Source of the DNA: Megalobrama amblycephala
Lineage: Eukaryota; Chordata; Actinopteri; Cypriniformes; Xenocyprididae
Direction: 5' to 3'
Assembly: GCF_018812025.1 (NCBI RefSeq)
Contig: NC_063061.1
Coordinates: 32,366,166 to 32,430,165 of the forward strand
DNA: 64,000 bases
This document shows positions 1 to 12,200 of this stretch, piece by piece. The translations under genes and the position numbers were made by a program. Numbering within the stretch: the first letter of the stretch is position 1; every line of letters starts with the position of its first letter. The notes beneath the pieces were generated by a model, which saw only the letters and a program-made list of their open reading frames with translations, ran no database searches and was not told the origin of the DNA.

Positions 1-116
1 TACATCTTCATACATTTATAGAAACAGAAATAAAAAGGATCGTGTTTGAAAGAAAGTGAGTGAGGAGGTCGGACAATCTGATAAGTTGTAAAAAACGGTC
101 TTTACTCAATTTGAGC

Positions 117-142
<26 letters not shown>
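117..142. repeat. (TA)n microsatellite
   Basis: About 13 uninterrupted TA units. Confidence 0.95.
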
Positions 143-147
<5 letters not shown>

Positions 148-185
148 TAAGACTACAAGCCAACTAAAGACGACCAATTGAGCTT

Positions 186-520
186 ATTCGCTGTAATTTA
201 CAATTATTTCCCCACTGACAAGTTGTGTTTATTCAGAGGAAGTGTGCAGAAAGCAGTGGGAGAGTCTGGGACACATAAAGGAGCGGGAGAGCCCCTCTCA
301 TGACGCGAATTCAAGTCTGTTGTGAAGGGATTTTCACGCGCGAATGAAGCGAGTAAACTCAAAATGTTCAAGCGTCCAACTACGCGCGAATAGCGCGATT
401 TATTCGCGCAAGTCGCGTCTGGTGTGAACGCAGCATTACAGGTGTGGAACAGCATGAGGGTGAGTAATTAATGGCAGAATTTTCATTTTTGGGTGAACTA
501 ACCTTTTAATTTTATGAAGC
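186..520. repeat. DNA-transposon-derived repeat, CG-rich core and TTAA-type end
   Basis: The CG-rich part (GCGCGAATAGCGCG, then GTCTGGTGTGAACGCAGCA) and the terminal block GAGGGTGAGTAATTAATG ... GAACTAACCTTTTAA resemble ends of abundant cyprinid nonautonomous elements. Open frames across it are spurious. Family naming is from memory. Confidence 0.45.
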
Positions 521-659
521 GAAGAAAATACTTTTTGTGCACAAAAACAAAACAAAAATAACGACTTTTGAACTGTTATAAGCAGTTGAAAAAGTACAAA
601 AAAGTATTCTCTTCATAGCATTAAGGTTGAACCACTGCAGTCACGTAAACTATTTTAAT

Positions 660-835
660 GATGTCTTTAGTAGCGTTCTGGGCCTCAAAAGATGACGTTG
701 CTCCCTATGTGTGGATCAGACACCCTTCGGATTTCATCAAAAAATATCTTAATTTGTGCTCTGAAGATGAAGTCTTACTGGTGTGTAACGACATGAGGGT
801 GAGTAATAAATGACAAAATTAACCCTTTATGTGTC
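660..835. repeat. Fragment of a TTAA-type MITE
   Basis: It contains GGATTTCATCAAAAAATATC, CATGAGGGTGAGTAATAAATG and a degenerate CCTTTA end. These blocks are shared with the end at 440-520 and related to the element at 34322. No gene was seen between 1 and 1214. Confidence 0.45.
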
Positions 836-1214
836 ATAAATGTATTTTCACACAATTTAAGTCATAGGTTGGGAAGAAATAAATACTCACAGATCATACC
901 CAGTTTGCAAAAGAATCAGTATTTAACCATATTATTGTTCCAGTCAGCGATCAAGACAAAACTAAATGATTGTGCAAGTCAATGACCTAAACATGAACTT
1001 TAAACAAACACTGATCTAGTCAAATGTTGCTCATTGCTAATAAAAGCATGTGCCCTTTGAAACAACTTTGCTTGATCATTTATTTATACTTTTTCTCTTT
1101 CATGAGGTTTTCATGAAAAATAGACACCATGAAGCAGGAATCAAAACTTTAAGCAAATATGATCCATGAAGCGTCTCTGTATCTGTAGGATAATATCAGT
1201 CTTTGATCTCTGAT

Positions 1215-4200
1215 TCATAAATGCTTCTTGATTCTGGCACCGTTTGTGATATTAGCTGCTGGTGTGCGTGTACAATCTGTCCCATCATCCTCTGCTCTGG
1301 CCTTCCTCTCGCTCATGTCGTCCACAAGTGTTTTCAGTCTGTCCAGGTGATGAAGAGTTCTGAGAAAACAGATAAAAGAAGAACGATCAACACCAAACGA
1401 TGAGAGTAACGCTGCTTCACTGAGATCACATGACTCTCCTGACCTCCGTAACGACTCGCCACTTCCCATGTCAGTTTCTTCTGTTTCCTCCTGAGGAACC
1501 TTAAATACAATCACAACATATACAATTAAAAAAGTAAGAGGCTGTGAAAGAATAATGCAGAAAAATTCTGCATTAACATGTCGTGATTGGCTGGTCACAT
1601 GACATACGAGAACCAGTGGTCTTTATCGTCAGCTACACTAAATGTCAGTTTGTGTGATGAAATTAGGAGGAATATATTGCATGACATACATAGTTTTATG
1701 GTGCTTTCTTTGACCTTTTTAGAGCATAGCGGTACAAAAACTAATTGCAAAATGCAGAAAAGACCAGCACAACTTCCCTTTCATTGTGTCTTTAATGAAG
1801 TGAACCTGTGCTTTTTTTGTTTCTGATGGCACAATCATCCTACATAGCATATATATGGGATCTAGTTTTAGAAGTTCTGTACATAGACCTCAACACACAA
1901 ACCTCAAGAACGGTGACGACCAAGAAATGTAAAAAGATGAGCTCTTAAAAATCACTAGAAATAATGAGAAAACAACAAGAATAGTTTAAATCATTTTTAT
2001 TGGCCTCGTTTACTGTACCGGCTCCAGTGTTTGCTCTCTCCAAGTGTGCAGTGGTTTGGTCTTCACTGGACGCGTGTGATTGGCTGATGTTGTGTTCGAC
2101 GGCCTGTAGGCGGAACAGCATGTGTTTGAGCGCCTCTACTGGACCAGGATGTTTCCTGCTGCTGTATCCTGATGAACAGGAAGCTGCAGACTAGACAGAC
2201 AAACACTGTCTCATATCAGTACAGTAAAGAGCACTGAGTTTGAATCATAATGACCGTCTCATACTGTACCTTGCTCCTCTGAAGTTCTTCAGGCGGTTGC
2301 GGCTCATCAGCGCCACCCACTGGCACTGGAGATTTACTACAGATGATGGGACACGTTTTACATTTATACACTTAGTAGATGCTTTATTTTTATTCATGCA
2401 TTCCCTGGGAATGGAACCCATGGCTAACATTGGTGTTGGTTTTGAATTGCAGAAATTTTATTTTTATTTTGGCAAGTAATAAATCAAAGATAGCAGTTTA
2501 AAACGGCACGTGTGACTAAATATGAAAAACCAGCATACAGTATGTAATAATAAAAATTTCAAACAGTAATATGTTGCTATTGTTGTCACATGATGTCTTT
2601 ACTTTGCATGAAAAATCCGTTTATCTAAAAACAAATCATGAAAATTTGAACAGTATATATATTTCATAGTATTTGCTTCAAAACCAGTTGGTAGTATGCC
2701 ATATTGACTGACAGATGTGTTTTTCCCCTTTCAGCTGAAGATGATTTTAGTCAAAGTTTTTTGCTAATAAATAAATAATGAGATTAAATGTGAAATCACT
2801 CACAAGGCCACAGGCGGATTGTCCCAGGATCGGTCTGCGTCCAGCGCGTCCTCCGTATCTCCTGATCTGTTGTGCTCCTTCAGCGGCTCACAGAGACCAA
2901 GAGAAGATGAGTTTAACATCTGCTCGGCTCTTAAGATCAGAGAACCAATCTGATCTTCTGAACAGAGAGAAGAACAAGAGAGCAATGAGGGTTTCATCTG
3001 GAATGACACGGAGGAAGTGACGTTATCATGAACTAAAACTAAAAAACATTCTTGTTAATTAAATTAAATATTAATTATTAAACTGAAATAAAATTTAATT
3101 TAAAAAAAACGTATTTAATTTCACCTAGTTACCAAGCCAACATTTCATTTACTTTAAGTTCTACAAGTACTAAAATAGCTGCTTGTACAAAAACTGAAAT
3201 AAAAATAATAAAAACTAAATAGAAAAAAAACAACAACACGGAAAATGTAAAGACTGATTAAAAACATTAATAAATACTATATTAGTATCAGTGTTATTTT
3301 AGTTTTATTTTAGTTTTATTAATAATTTGAATTAGCTTTTTTATATTTTTAGTTATATGTTAATTTTAGTTTAATTTTTAGTAATTACATAGTTTTTTTT
3401 AAGTATTACTATTTAGATTTAATTTATTTTTATTTCAGTTTTAAATTTTTATTTTTTCCAGTTCATAATTTGTGATTCAACTTCAACTTATTTCAGTTTA
3501 TTGCCAATGCAACATTTCTAATTTTCATTTAATTTAATTTGAATAACTATTATTCATTATTAATTTGATTTCAGCTTTATTGCAATGAACAGAAATGTTT
3601 TTAATGGTTTTAGTAAACGATAATACAGCTGATTAGTATATTAATGATAGTAAAATAACACTGAGTATTGTACATGATCATTTAATTGTCATAATTAGGT
3701 GAAATATGCCTTTGATATGCCGGTAGTGTTACTCTATTATAATTGAGATACTATTCATAGTTTTTTATTAATATTTTGAATAATTTTTTGATTTTTATAT
3801 TTTCAATTCTAATTTGAAAGTTTTTGTAATTTTGTTGATTTTTTTTTTGGTCATTTTTACTATTTTTTTTACATTTCTTTTTAATGTCTATATAATTTTT
3901 TTAATACATTTTTAGTTTTAGTTATTTTATTATATCAAGTTAAAGTAAATGAAAATGAGTGACAGATGATAAACATGAAATAAAATAAGTTTAAGGTTTT
4001 CATATTTTATTTTAATAAATGTTTATTTTATTAAGTACCAGTTTATGGTTTTAGTGAACTATAATGACCTTTAGTGTCTCTGCTGGACTGTTCCAGTTCT
4101 CCGACCCATGAAGGAACTCTGAGAGGACGATCGCTCTGCTGGCCGTCGGACGACACCTCACACTGTCTGAGCCACACCGGGTACTTCAGGTCAGGAACGC

Positions 4201-4774
4201 TGGTCATGCCCGAAAAATCCATTTCAGATTTCTGGCTGGTCATCCAGCGCGGGAGATACCTGGATCTGGGTGTGTCGGGTGGATGCGTCTGATTGGCTAG
4301 CAGGATGTTAAGAGGAGGACCTTGGCGACATGATTGCAAGCTGCCCATCAGTAAATTGTCCACAGGGAGGGACTTACTGCTCGCTGGTGGAGCGGGTCGC
4401 CGCGTGGAGCGTTTCTGAGACATTGTGGGCCGCGAGTGCGACCGGGAACTAGAGTTGAAGCTCAATCCCAACGGAAAGCTCCCTGACCGGGAGAGGAGGG
4501 CGGAGGTGCGGGTCACGGGGAGAGAGCCGTCATTTGGGAGAGCCAAGAGGTCATCGGTGGTCACACTGAGCCGATCGGAGTCTCTCTTCCGGACGGGAAT
4601 GTTCAGGAAGTTCAACTCTCCATCCGTCAAACTCGTCTTCAGGACTGCACATGTCAATCAAAGCAAATAAAAACATGAGATCAAGAGAACAGGCACTGCA
4701 GATTCAGTGTTGCTATTGTTAAATGAAACTTAAAATACACTTTCATTAATTGAAATAACGAAACATAAACTGAA

Positions 4775-4848
<74 letters not shown>

Positions 4849-6205
4849 ATATATGTATGTGTGTGTATGTATATATATAATTAGAAATAATATCAAATAT
4901 CAAATCAGAAATAATCAAATTAGAAATATTGACTTGTCAATTAACTAAAATAAAATAAGCTTAAGTACAAAAAATACTGAAACTACAATTTAAATAAAGA
5001 TTAATAAAAACTAAATAAGGTAAATAAGGCAAAAAACACACAATTACTAAAACTAAAACAGAAAATCTAAAAATAAAAAATTAACACATTTATTTATATA
5101 TCATTTATATTAATTTAATTACAAACAAACTAAAATAATTAGAAATGTTGACTTGGCAATTAACTAAAATAAAACTAAAATAAGTTTAAGTACAAAAATT
5201 ACTGAATCCAAAACTGAAAAAGATTAATAAAAATAAACACTTAAAAATCAAAACTAAAAAAGGCAAAAACACACAATAAAATCACTAAAGCTTAAATTAA
5301 ACTTACAATAAAAATACAAATTAAAATTAATATTTATTTATATATTTATAATAATTAAAATACTTAAACCAAACAAATTAGAAACGTTGACTTGGCAACT
5401 AACTGAAATAAAAGAAGAAATAAAAGAAGTCTAAATTATATTAATAAAACTAAAAATAAAATAATCATTAAAAACAAAGCTAATAAAAACACAACAAAAA
5501 TGACTAAAGATTAAATTGAAATTATAATGAAAAGGGAAAATATAAAATAAAAATAAATACCTATTTATATATATGCATAATAATCAAACTTACTAAATTA
5601 TACTAATTAGAAATGTTGACTTGCTAAATATGTTAAGTGCTAAATGACGAAAATTAAAAATGAACAAACTAAATAAACAAAGAAACTAATAAAAGAAAAA
5701 AAAAACACAAAACAAAACTAAAAATTACTCAAACTAAAATTACAATGGAAAATATAAAAATAAAAACTAATTCAAAATATTAATAAATAATAATATAGTG
5801 TTAATAAAAAATAAGTAGTACATTAATGATACTAAAATAACACTGCTGATCTTAAGGAATATTCCAGATTAAATACAATTTGTCAACAGCTGTCTGTAAT
5901 TTACAGAACTTATGTTGTATATAGAATATAACATTTACCATCTCTGTTCCTGGGATGAGGTTTTGAAAGCTCTTTGGGCAGCTCAAGCTTCCCCGTTGAC
6001 GTCTCAGAGTCCCGCAGACTCCTCTGGAAATCACAGATGTACGCGTCCAGCGCCTCTGATGCAGAGACGTAGCGTTTGTCCTTGTATTTGATGGTGGCGA
6101 TGGGCTCTGGATGGAACGAGCTCTGCAGACGTCCTGACGTGGCCAGCAGAGACGTGACGCTCGACTCAGGGGACGCCATGATCACACGCTTCGACTCATA
6201 GCGCT
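1215..6205 (-). CDS. las2: LAS2 (C18orf54)-like gene, six coding exons
   Basis: Coding exons, 5' to 3' on the minus strand: 6179-5939, 4644-4069, 2957-2804, 2336-2270, 2190-2014 and 1499-1215 (or 1490-1215, as two acceptors give the same frame). They join in one frame to about 499 residues. The ATG at 6179 lies just inside an exon whose acceptor is at 6206. The N-terminal exon has the conserved [17 protein letters not shown] block. The large third-position exon is serine/arginine-rich and ends with [15 protein letters not shown] and PDLKYPVWL. The next boundary gives [15 protein letters not shown], then [14 protein letters not shown], then [13 protein letters not shown] near the C-terminus. 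I recognise these as LAS2 family motifs from memory. The protein's biochemical role is poorly known. The donor after the large exon (GTCATT) is weak, and introns 2 and 3 are full of AT repeats. Family call fairly sure; exact exon ends less so. Confidence 0.82.
3050..4020. repeat. Degenerate AT-rich repeat array in las2 intron 3 (inverted orientation)
   Basis: The sequence is dominated by TTTAGTTTTATTTTAG, TTTCAGTTT and GCAACATTTCTAATTTTCA motifs. Their reverse complements make up the array at 4910-5830, so the two arrays bracket exon 4069-4644 in opposite orientations. Confidence 0.6.
4779..4845. repeat. (TA)n microsatellite
   Basis: About 33 TA units lie in the las2 intron. They translate into a meaningless tyrosine/isoleucine open frame. 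Confidence 0.95.
4910..5830. repeat. Four-copy tandem repeat, unit about 230 bp, in las2 intron 2
   Basis: ATTAGAAAYRTTGACTTG recurs at about 4919, 5138, 5377 and 5606 (spacing 219, 239 and 229). Each copy is followed by ACTAAAATAAA and AAGTACAAAAA-type sequence. The copies are diverged, so the array is old. Confidence 0.7.
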
Positions 6206-6535
6206 CTGCAGAAACAGATCATGGGTTTGGGTTAAATATCTGTAAGATGTGTCATAAACATTCAATTATGCACTTTATAATTCAGGGCTCTCACACCTTT
6301 TGACCAATGAATGCATGTATGGATCATTGATGAATAAGGTTTTTAAAAATGTAAAAAAAATAATAATAATTTTGAAGTTTTATTAAGTGTAAACAAAGAG
6401 ATTGTGGTTTTTATAATCAATTAACACTGATATTGTCATGTTTTTACAAGATGGACAAAATTTGTTACCAAAAAAGTCATTCAGTTTAACTAAAATTTCA
6501 GTTTTATATAACAATTAGTTCAAACTTTGACCCGT

Positions 6536-6890
6536 GGAGGGCAGTAATACATGAGAGCTAGTTCAAGATGAGCATTTATGGTTAAAACATATATAATTTT
6601 AATTTTTTTTTTTTTAGAAAATGACCATTCGTTTCTCTAGATAAGACTCTTATTCCTCGTCTGGTATCATTTAAAGCTCTTTGAAGCTGCACTGAAACTG
6701 TAATTTTGACCTTCAACCGTTTGGAGTCCATTGAAGTCCACTATATGGAGAATAATCCTGAAATGTTTTCATCAAAAACCGTTCATTTTTTGAAGAAACA
6801 CTGAAGAAAGAAAGACATGAACATCTTGGATGACATGGGGGTGAGTAAATTATCAGGAAAATTTAATTTGAAAGTGAACTAATCCTTTAA
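6536..6890. repeat. Half copy of a TTAA-flanked foldback element (family F)
   Basis: It runs from the internal block TAGATAAGACTCTTATTCC through CTTTGAAGCTGCACTGAAAC and GAAGAAAGAAAGACATGAAC to the terminus GTGAACTAATCCTTTAA. It shares all these blocks with copies at 23598, 30850 and 55212. It is truncated on the left. Confidence 0.75.
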
Positions 6891-7509
6891 TCACATCTAA
6901 CATATAAGTTTGTGTATAGCTATATAAAATATATATATGTGTGTGTGTGTGTGTATATATATTTACAAACTTTTGACTTTTTCAAAAAAATAGCAAAAAA
7001 TACAGTACTATAGTAAGTAGAAAAAAGTAATCATATAAAACATTTTCTAAAAGTAGATTTCACACATATTCATATTAACTTTGCAAAGTATAAAATAAAA
7101 TTTTAAGATCGTGTCCCTCTTATTTGGGGGTCTGTGGCATCTAAAATTATTGATAACTCCATTAACTAACGATAACTTAGTTTAGTAAGGTTAGTAAAAA
7201 CCTAGTTTAACTGATCTCAAAACTTTAACAGCTTTGAGTTGATATGTTTGACAGGAGTTTCAGGTTTTGTGGTTTCTGTTAAATTCTGTTATAATTTCGA
7301 CTACAAATACACCTAATGTGGTTTATTGGTACTTTAATATAACATTAATATCTTAATTAGTTAGTTTGTTTCCTACGTTAATTAGTTAGTTTGTCATTGA
7401 GTTTGATAAATAAAGACGATCTGATTTTGGACTCGACTGACAATGTTTTGAATCCGTTTAAACGTTCACATTCCCACATCAGAAACCAGTTTACAAAACA
7501 GAAACTCAC

Positions 7510-7560
7510 CAGATGAATCCACTGCAGATCCCGAACAGAAACCGAAAGTAATGATCAAAC
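7510..7560 (-). other. las2: Probable 5' UTR exon end of las2
   Basis: On the minus strand a good donor (CTG|GTGAGT) sits at 7510/7509. It faces the acceptor of the first coding exon at 6206. The GC-richer sequence upstream, with NRF1 motifs, suggests a short noncoding first exon. The 5' limit given is a guess, since no transcription start can be read directly. Confidence 0.5.
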
Positions 7561-7647
7561 GAAGTAAAAATGATTAGAAGAAACCACACAAACATACGCC
7601 TGCTAAACACCCAACAGAAAACTCAAATCGCTCAGACAACCGCCAGC

Positions 7648-7805
7648 GCCACTGCGCATGCGCACTGGATCACGGGACCTTTCTCGAGATATTCTTTGCT
7701 CGCTAGCTACTCCACTCAGACGCGTTCCGAGCGAGCTGCGCATGCGTATTGGGTCATATGACCTTTCCTCGAGATGCTCTATGCTCATTAGCTGCTCCAC
7801 TCAAA
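7648..7805. promoter_or_regulatory. Tandemly duplicated promoter module with two NRF1-type palindromes
   Basis: TGCGCATGCGCA at 7653-7664 is a perfect NRF1 (alpha-Pal) palindrome. A near copy, TGCGCATGCGTA, lies at 7737-7748. The flanking sequence is also duplicated 84 bp apart: GACCTTTC(C)TCGAGAT, then CTC-TTAGCT-like sequence, then CTCCACTCA-AC. The block lies just upstream of the las2 first exon and about 1 kb before the scarb2 start codon, so it most likely drives las2 and could be shared. The motif is seen; its function is inferred from position. Confidence 0.55.
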
Positions 7806-8362
7806 CAGAATAATAGGATTTATAGGATATCAATGATTATGCGAAAAGTTGTTGATTTATGTCACAGTGCTCCGCATGAATCGCGTTAATATGGAGGTCA
7901 ATCGAAACTATTTTCATGAGTGAGTGAACATTAGATAGTTCATATTGAGGGAGTAATACTTTATAAAAATGCCTGATTCACGAGTGGGCGGCGGTTCTTT
8001 CGTTTCTCGCTAGAAATAGAATTAGCAGGAAGGAAGGTAAACGTTATTAAACGTGTCTCGAAATGGACGTTGTCGCTAGTTGGTCAAAGTTCACTTGTAA
8101 TATATTTTATGAATTATAAATATATTTTTTTATGTTTCCATTTGCACAAATAGCAAAAGAAAAACTCCACAATAATGTTTTCATAACTTTAAAAAAGATA
8201 AAGATGTCATTTTCAGCGTTAACTATTTTTTTGTAATTTGATGCAACGGTAATATAATACTAAGTATAGTGTTATAAATGTACATACATGTTTTTAAAAA
8301 AAAATAAAATATAAAAAAACTGCAGGATTTACGATAGTGATGACCGTTAAAACCGGTCTGTG

Positions 8363-8372
8363 GTCACGTGAC
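8363..8372. promoter_or_regulatory. CLEAR / TFEB E-box palindrome GTCACGTGAC
   Basis: A perfect 10-bp palindrome matching the CLEAR consensus lies 359 bp upstream of the scarb2 ATG (8731). TFEB/TFE3/MITF factors bind this site in lysosomal gene promoters, and mammalian SCARB2 is reported as a CLEAR-network gene. Site and position are seen; use by TFEB is inferred. Confidence 0.6.
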
Positions 8373-8730
8373 ACTACCCGGACAGCGGTTGAAGCGTAAA
8401 TATTATACGTCTTTTTTGTAGCGATTGAAATACCGTGTTTTCTTTTAGATGTCATATAATAATCTTTTGAAGTAATATTTTTAAATGTTTGTACTTTACA
8501 GATGACAGATATCTCAAATAAGGCAAAAATCGTCGTGAGGATCGGGTTTATTGAGCCATCGAGCGCACCCTGCAGGATCACACGGACTGTGTCTCATTAG
8601 AAACGGCTGTTTTCCGCTCAGTGTGCGTTTCGCTGTCGCTGTGCTGCTGAGTTCCTGACACATGTAAACACTCTCCGTCCGGACCAGCTGCTCTGTCTCT
8701 TTGTGCCTCTGTGTCCGAACCGAGCTGATC

Positions 8731-8857
8731 ATGTGGGTCCGGTCCTGCTGTGTTTGGGGTACTGGGTTGATCTGCATTCTGCTGTTAATCGCCGGGATTG
8801 CGATGGTTGTGTCGCAAGTCTTTCTGAAGCTCTTAAACAACAGAATAAAGGAGGTCA

Positions 8858-8888
<31 letters not shown>

Positions 8889-9168
8889 TTCATATGTTCA
8901 TGTGTTTTTCATTCATATCACGTTTTTCATATAGATACTGTGACAAAAATAAACATAGTAGAGATATGTTTTATATAAATAAAACAATATTATATAATAT
9001 GTTTATATTATAATATAAAATATTATAATATATAAATCAAATATTATTATTATTATTAGTAGTAGTAGTAGTAGTAGTATAATTTTCCCCTCACATGATA
9101 TTATGAAGATAAATAATAATACAATATAATATTTGATATTATTAAATGTTATTATTAATATTTATTTT

Positions 9169-9222
<54 letters not shown>

Positions 9223-12200
9223 GTATTAAATAATATTATTACATTTATATTATGAAATATAAATATATAAATCCATAGTCTGTGTGTGTGTATCAAACAT
9301 ATTATTATCTAATATATATTGCAATATAATATGTTATACATATATATGGATTATCAACTATATTATTATATATTATGTATTGTAATATAATATGTAATGT
9401 TTTGTTATGTTAGTAATATTAGTATTAGGATTATTTTTTCAGAATATTCTTATTATGATTTTCTCCACACATGTTATGAATAAAATCTTATAATATATAA
9501 ATAATAATTTGTTATAATATCATAGTATATTGTATAATAATATTATATTGTATAAATCAAACATAATATTATGCAATATATATTATAATATAAGATATGA
9601 TATATTTTATTAGTATTAGTAGTAGTATTATGATATTCTTACATAATATTACAAAATAAAGTAATTTATTATATAATAACATCATAGTATATTGTATAAT
9701 AATATTACATTATGTAATATATTATTATTATTATTATTATTATTATGTAGTATTATAATTTTCTCCTCACATAATATTACAAAATATAGTAATTTATTAT
9801 ATTATCATTGTATATTGTTTAATAATATTATATTATTAATATATTATTATTATTATTATTATGCAGTATTATGATTTTCTTCTCACATTATATTATTATA
9901 TCCCAAATTTTTTCTAGCATTATTACTATGAAATTTAATTCTATAATACCATGGTGTCGAATTAATATCATATTCATAAGCCATATGCTTAAGGAAGAGA
10001 AATTACATAATACCATGTCCAGAAAATATCTTTTTTTTTTTACACACATTTTTATAAATGTGCACTTTGAATTGTATATTATATATATATAATATTAAGA
10101 AATTGTCTCTTGCACTAAAGTAGTTTTATGGGTTTCTCTTCCTAAAATATGAGTAGCTCTGGTCATTTTAACCCACAATTCACTTTCCCTTACAGCAAGT
10201 AGTTCTGGAAAATGGAACAGAAGCGTTTTCGGTGTGGCAAAACCCGCCTCCGCCTGTTTACATGCAGTTTTACTTCTTTAATCTGACCAATCCAGAAGAG
10301 GTTCTGAACGGAGACAAACCCTCTGTCATAGAGATCGGCCCGTACACGTACAGGTGAGCCATGACATGTGACATACAATAGACTGTCTCTTCTGCTCAGC
10401 AATTCTGCATTTATTTGATCAAAAATACAGTAAAAATTGTGAAATATTATTACAATTTAAATATCTGTTTTCTATGTGAATATATAGTAAAGTGTAATTT
10501 ATTCCTGTGATCAAAGCTGAATTTTCATCATCATTACTCCAGTCTTAAGTGTCACATGATCCTTCAGAATAATATGCTGATTTGCTGCAGTTTCTCCTCC
10601 ACAAGTTTTATGACACATCAAAAACTGTTCCTAAAAAACAGCGGCACCCATGTATCAACAGCTTCAGGGCTTCAGATCTTAGTATTTATTTATCTGAATC
10701 ACATGATGTGTTGTTGAAAAGTAGCTCAGTTTCGTGACATTGCTGTTTTCTTTGGTCAATAACAACCAGATCTGAATACTTGAATTTCCTCTTTCAGGGA
10801 GTATCGACCAAAAGAGGATGTGAAATTTATGGACAACGGAACCAGAGTTCAGGCTGTCAATCCAAAAACATACGTGTTTGAGCCTGACATGTCACGCGGC
10901 TCTGAGGACGACCTCGTTCGGACGGTCAACATCCCCGCTGTGGTGAGATTATGATCTGACATACTAAAACCACAGAGATCTCGTAAAAAAGCATGTCACA
11001 TTTCACCCCAAAATCAAAATAACAGTAAGAAAATTATACTTTCCATAAAGAAATGGCGTCTGAAATGAGCTGACTCACTGTGTATGTGTGTGTTTTTGAC
11101 TTCAGACCGTGATGGAGAAATTCAAAGATAGCATCTTCAGTCGCCCCATCTCTGACCTGATGAAATCCCTGAGCGTTGGCGTGTTCAAGACGTTCAGGGT
11201 CGGTGACCTGCTGTGGGGTTACGAAGACCCGCTGCTCAAAAAACTCAAAGTCTTTGACCCTTTGCTGGACATCTACTTCGGACTTTTCTACAAGGTTAGA
11301 GTCGATCATCACTATTACTATTACTTGAAGTGATCAGACCTCTACCATGAAATTTGAGCATCAGTCAGCAACTGTATATAACTCTATATAATCGGTCATT
11401 TTCAAAAAAAAAATACAACTGTATATGCTTTATAAACACAAATTATCGCCTTGAACGTACTTCCATTTTCCGTATTATTCAAAAAGCTTACGCTGTGTGT
11501 CCTACGCCTTCCCTATTCTACTTACGGAACGAATCGTGTTCTGCTTAATCGAATTCTACTTAATGACTGATCGTTTCTCTAGATAAGACCCTTATTCCTC
11601 GTCTGGTATCGTTTAGCAGCAAATCATCATATCAGAATGATTTCTGAAGGATCATGTGATACTGAAGACTGGAGTAATGATGCTGAAAATTCAGCATTGA
11701 TCACAGGATATAAATTATATTTTACTATATATTCATATGGAAAAGAGCTGTTTTAAATTGTAATAATATTTCACAATTTTGCTGATTTTATTGTGTTTTT
11801 AATTTAATAAATGCAGCCTTGGTGAGCAGAGAACTTTTTTTTTGAAAAACAGTAAAAAATCTCACAGACCCCAAACTTTTGAACACTAGTGTATGTTGTG
11901 CATTATGTAGCTATTGAAGTTTCAGTATCAGTCAATGACTGTTATCAATGCAGCTCTACTTGATATTTGCATTTCTGTGTTTAGTTCATCTGTTAACGGT
12001 TTCATTCTCATGTCATTGATTATGTTTCAGAAAAACGGCACAGATGACGGTGATTATGTGTTCTTTCACGGGGAAGCAGAATTATCAGGACTTTGCTCGT
12101 ATAGACGAGTGGAACGGACAGAGGTAAACTCGTTTTATCTCCAGAAGATTCATGAATGGATTTCAAACGAGCTGCAAAATCAGCATGTGCTCAGAGAAGA

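Noticed and set aside
4681..4896. Tyr/Ile-rich open frame
   Set aside because: Translation of a (TA)n microsatellite.
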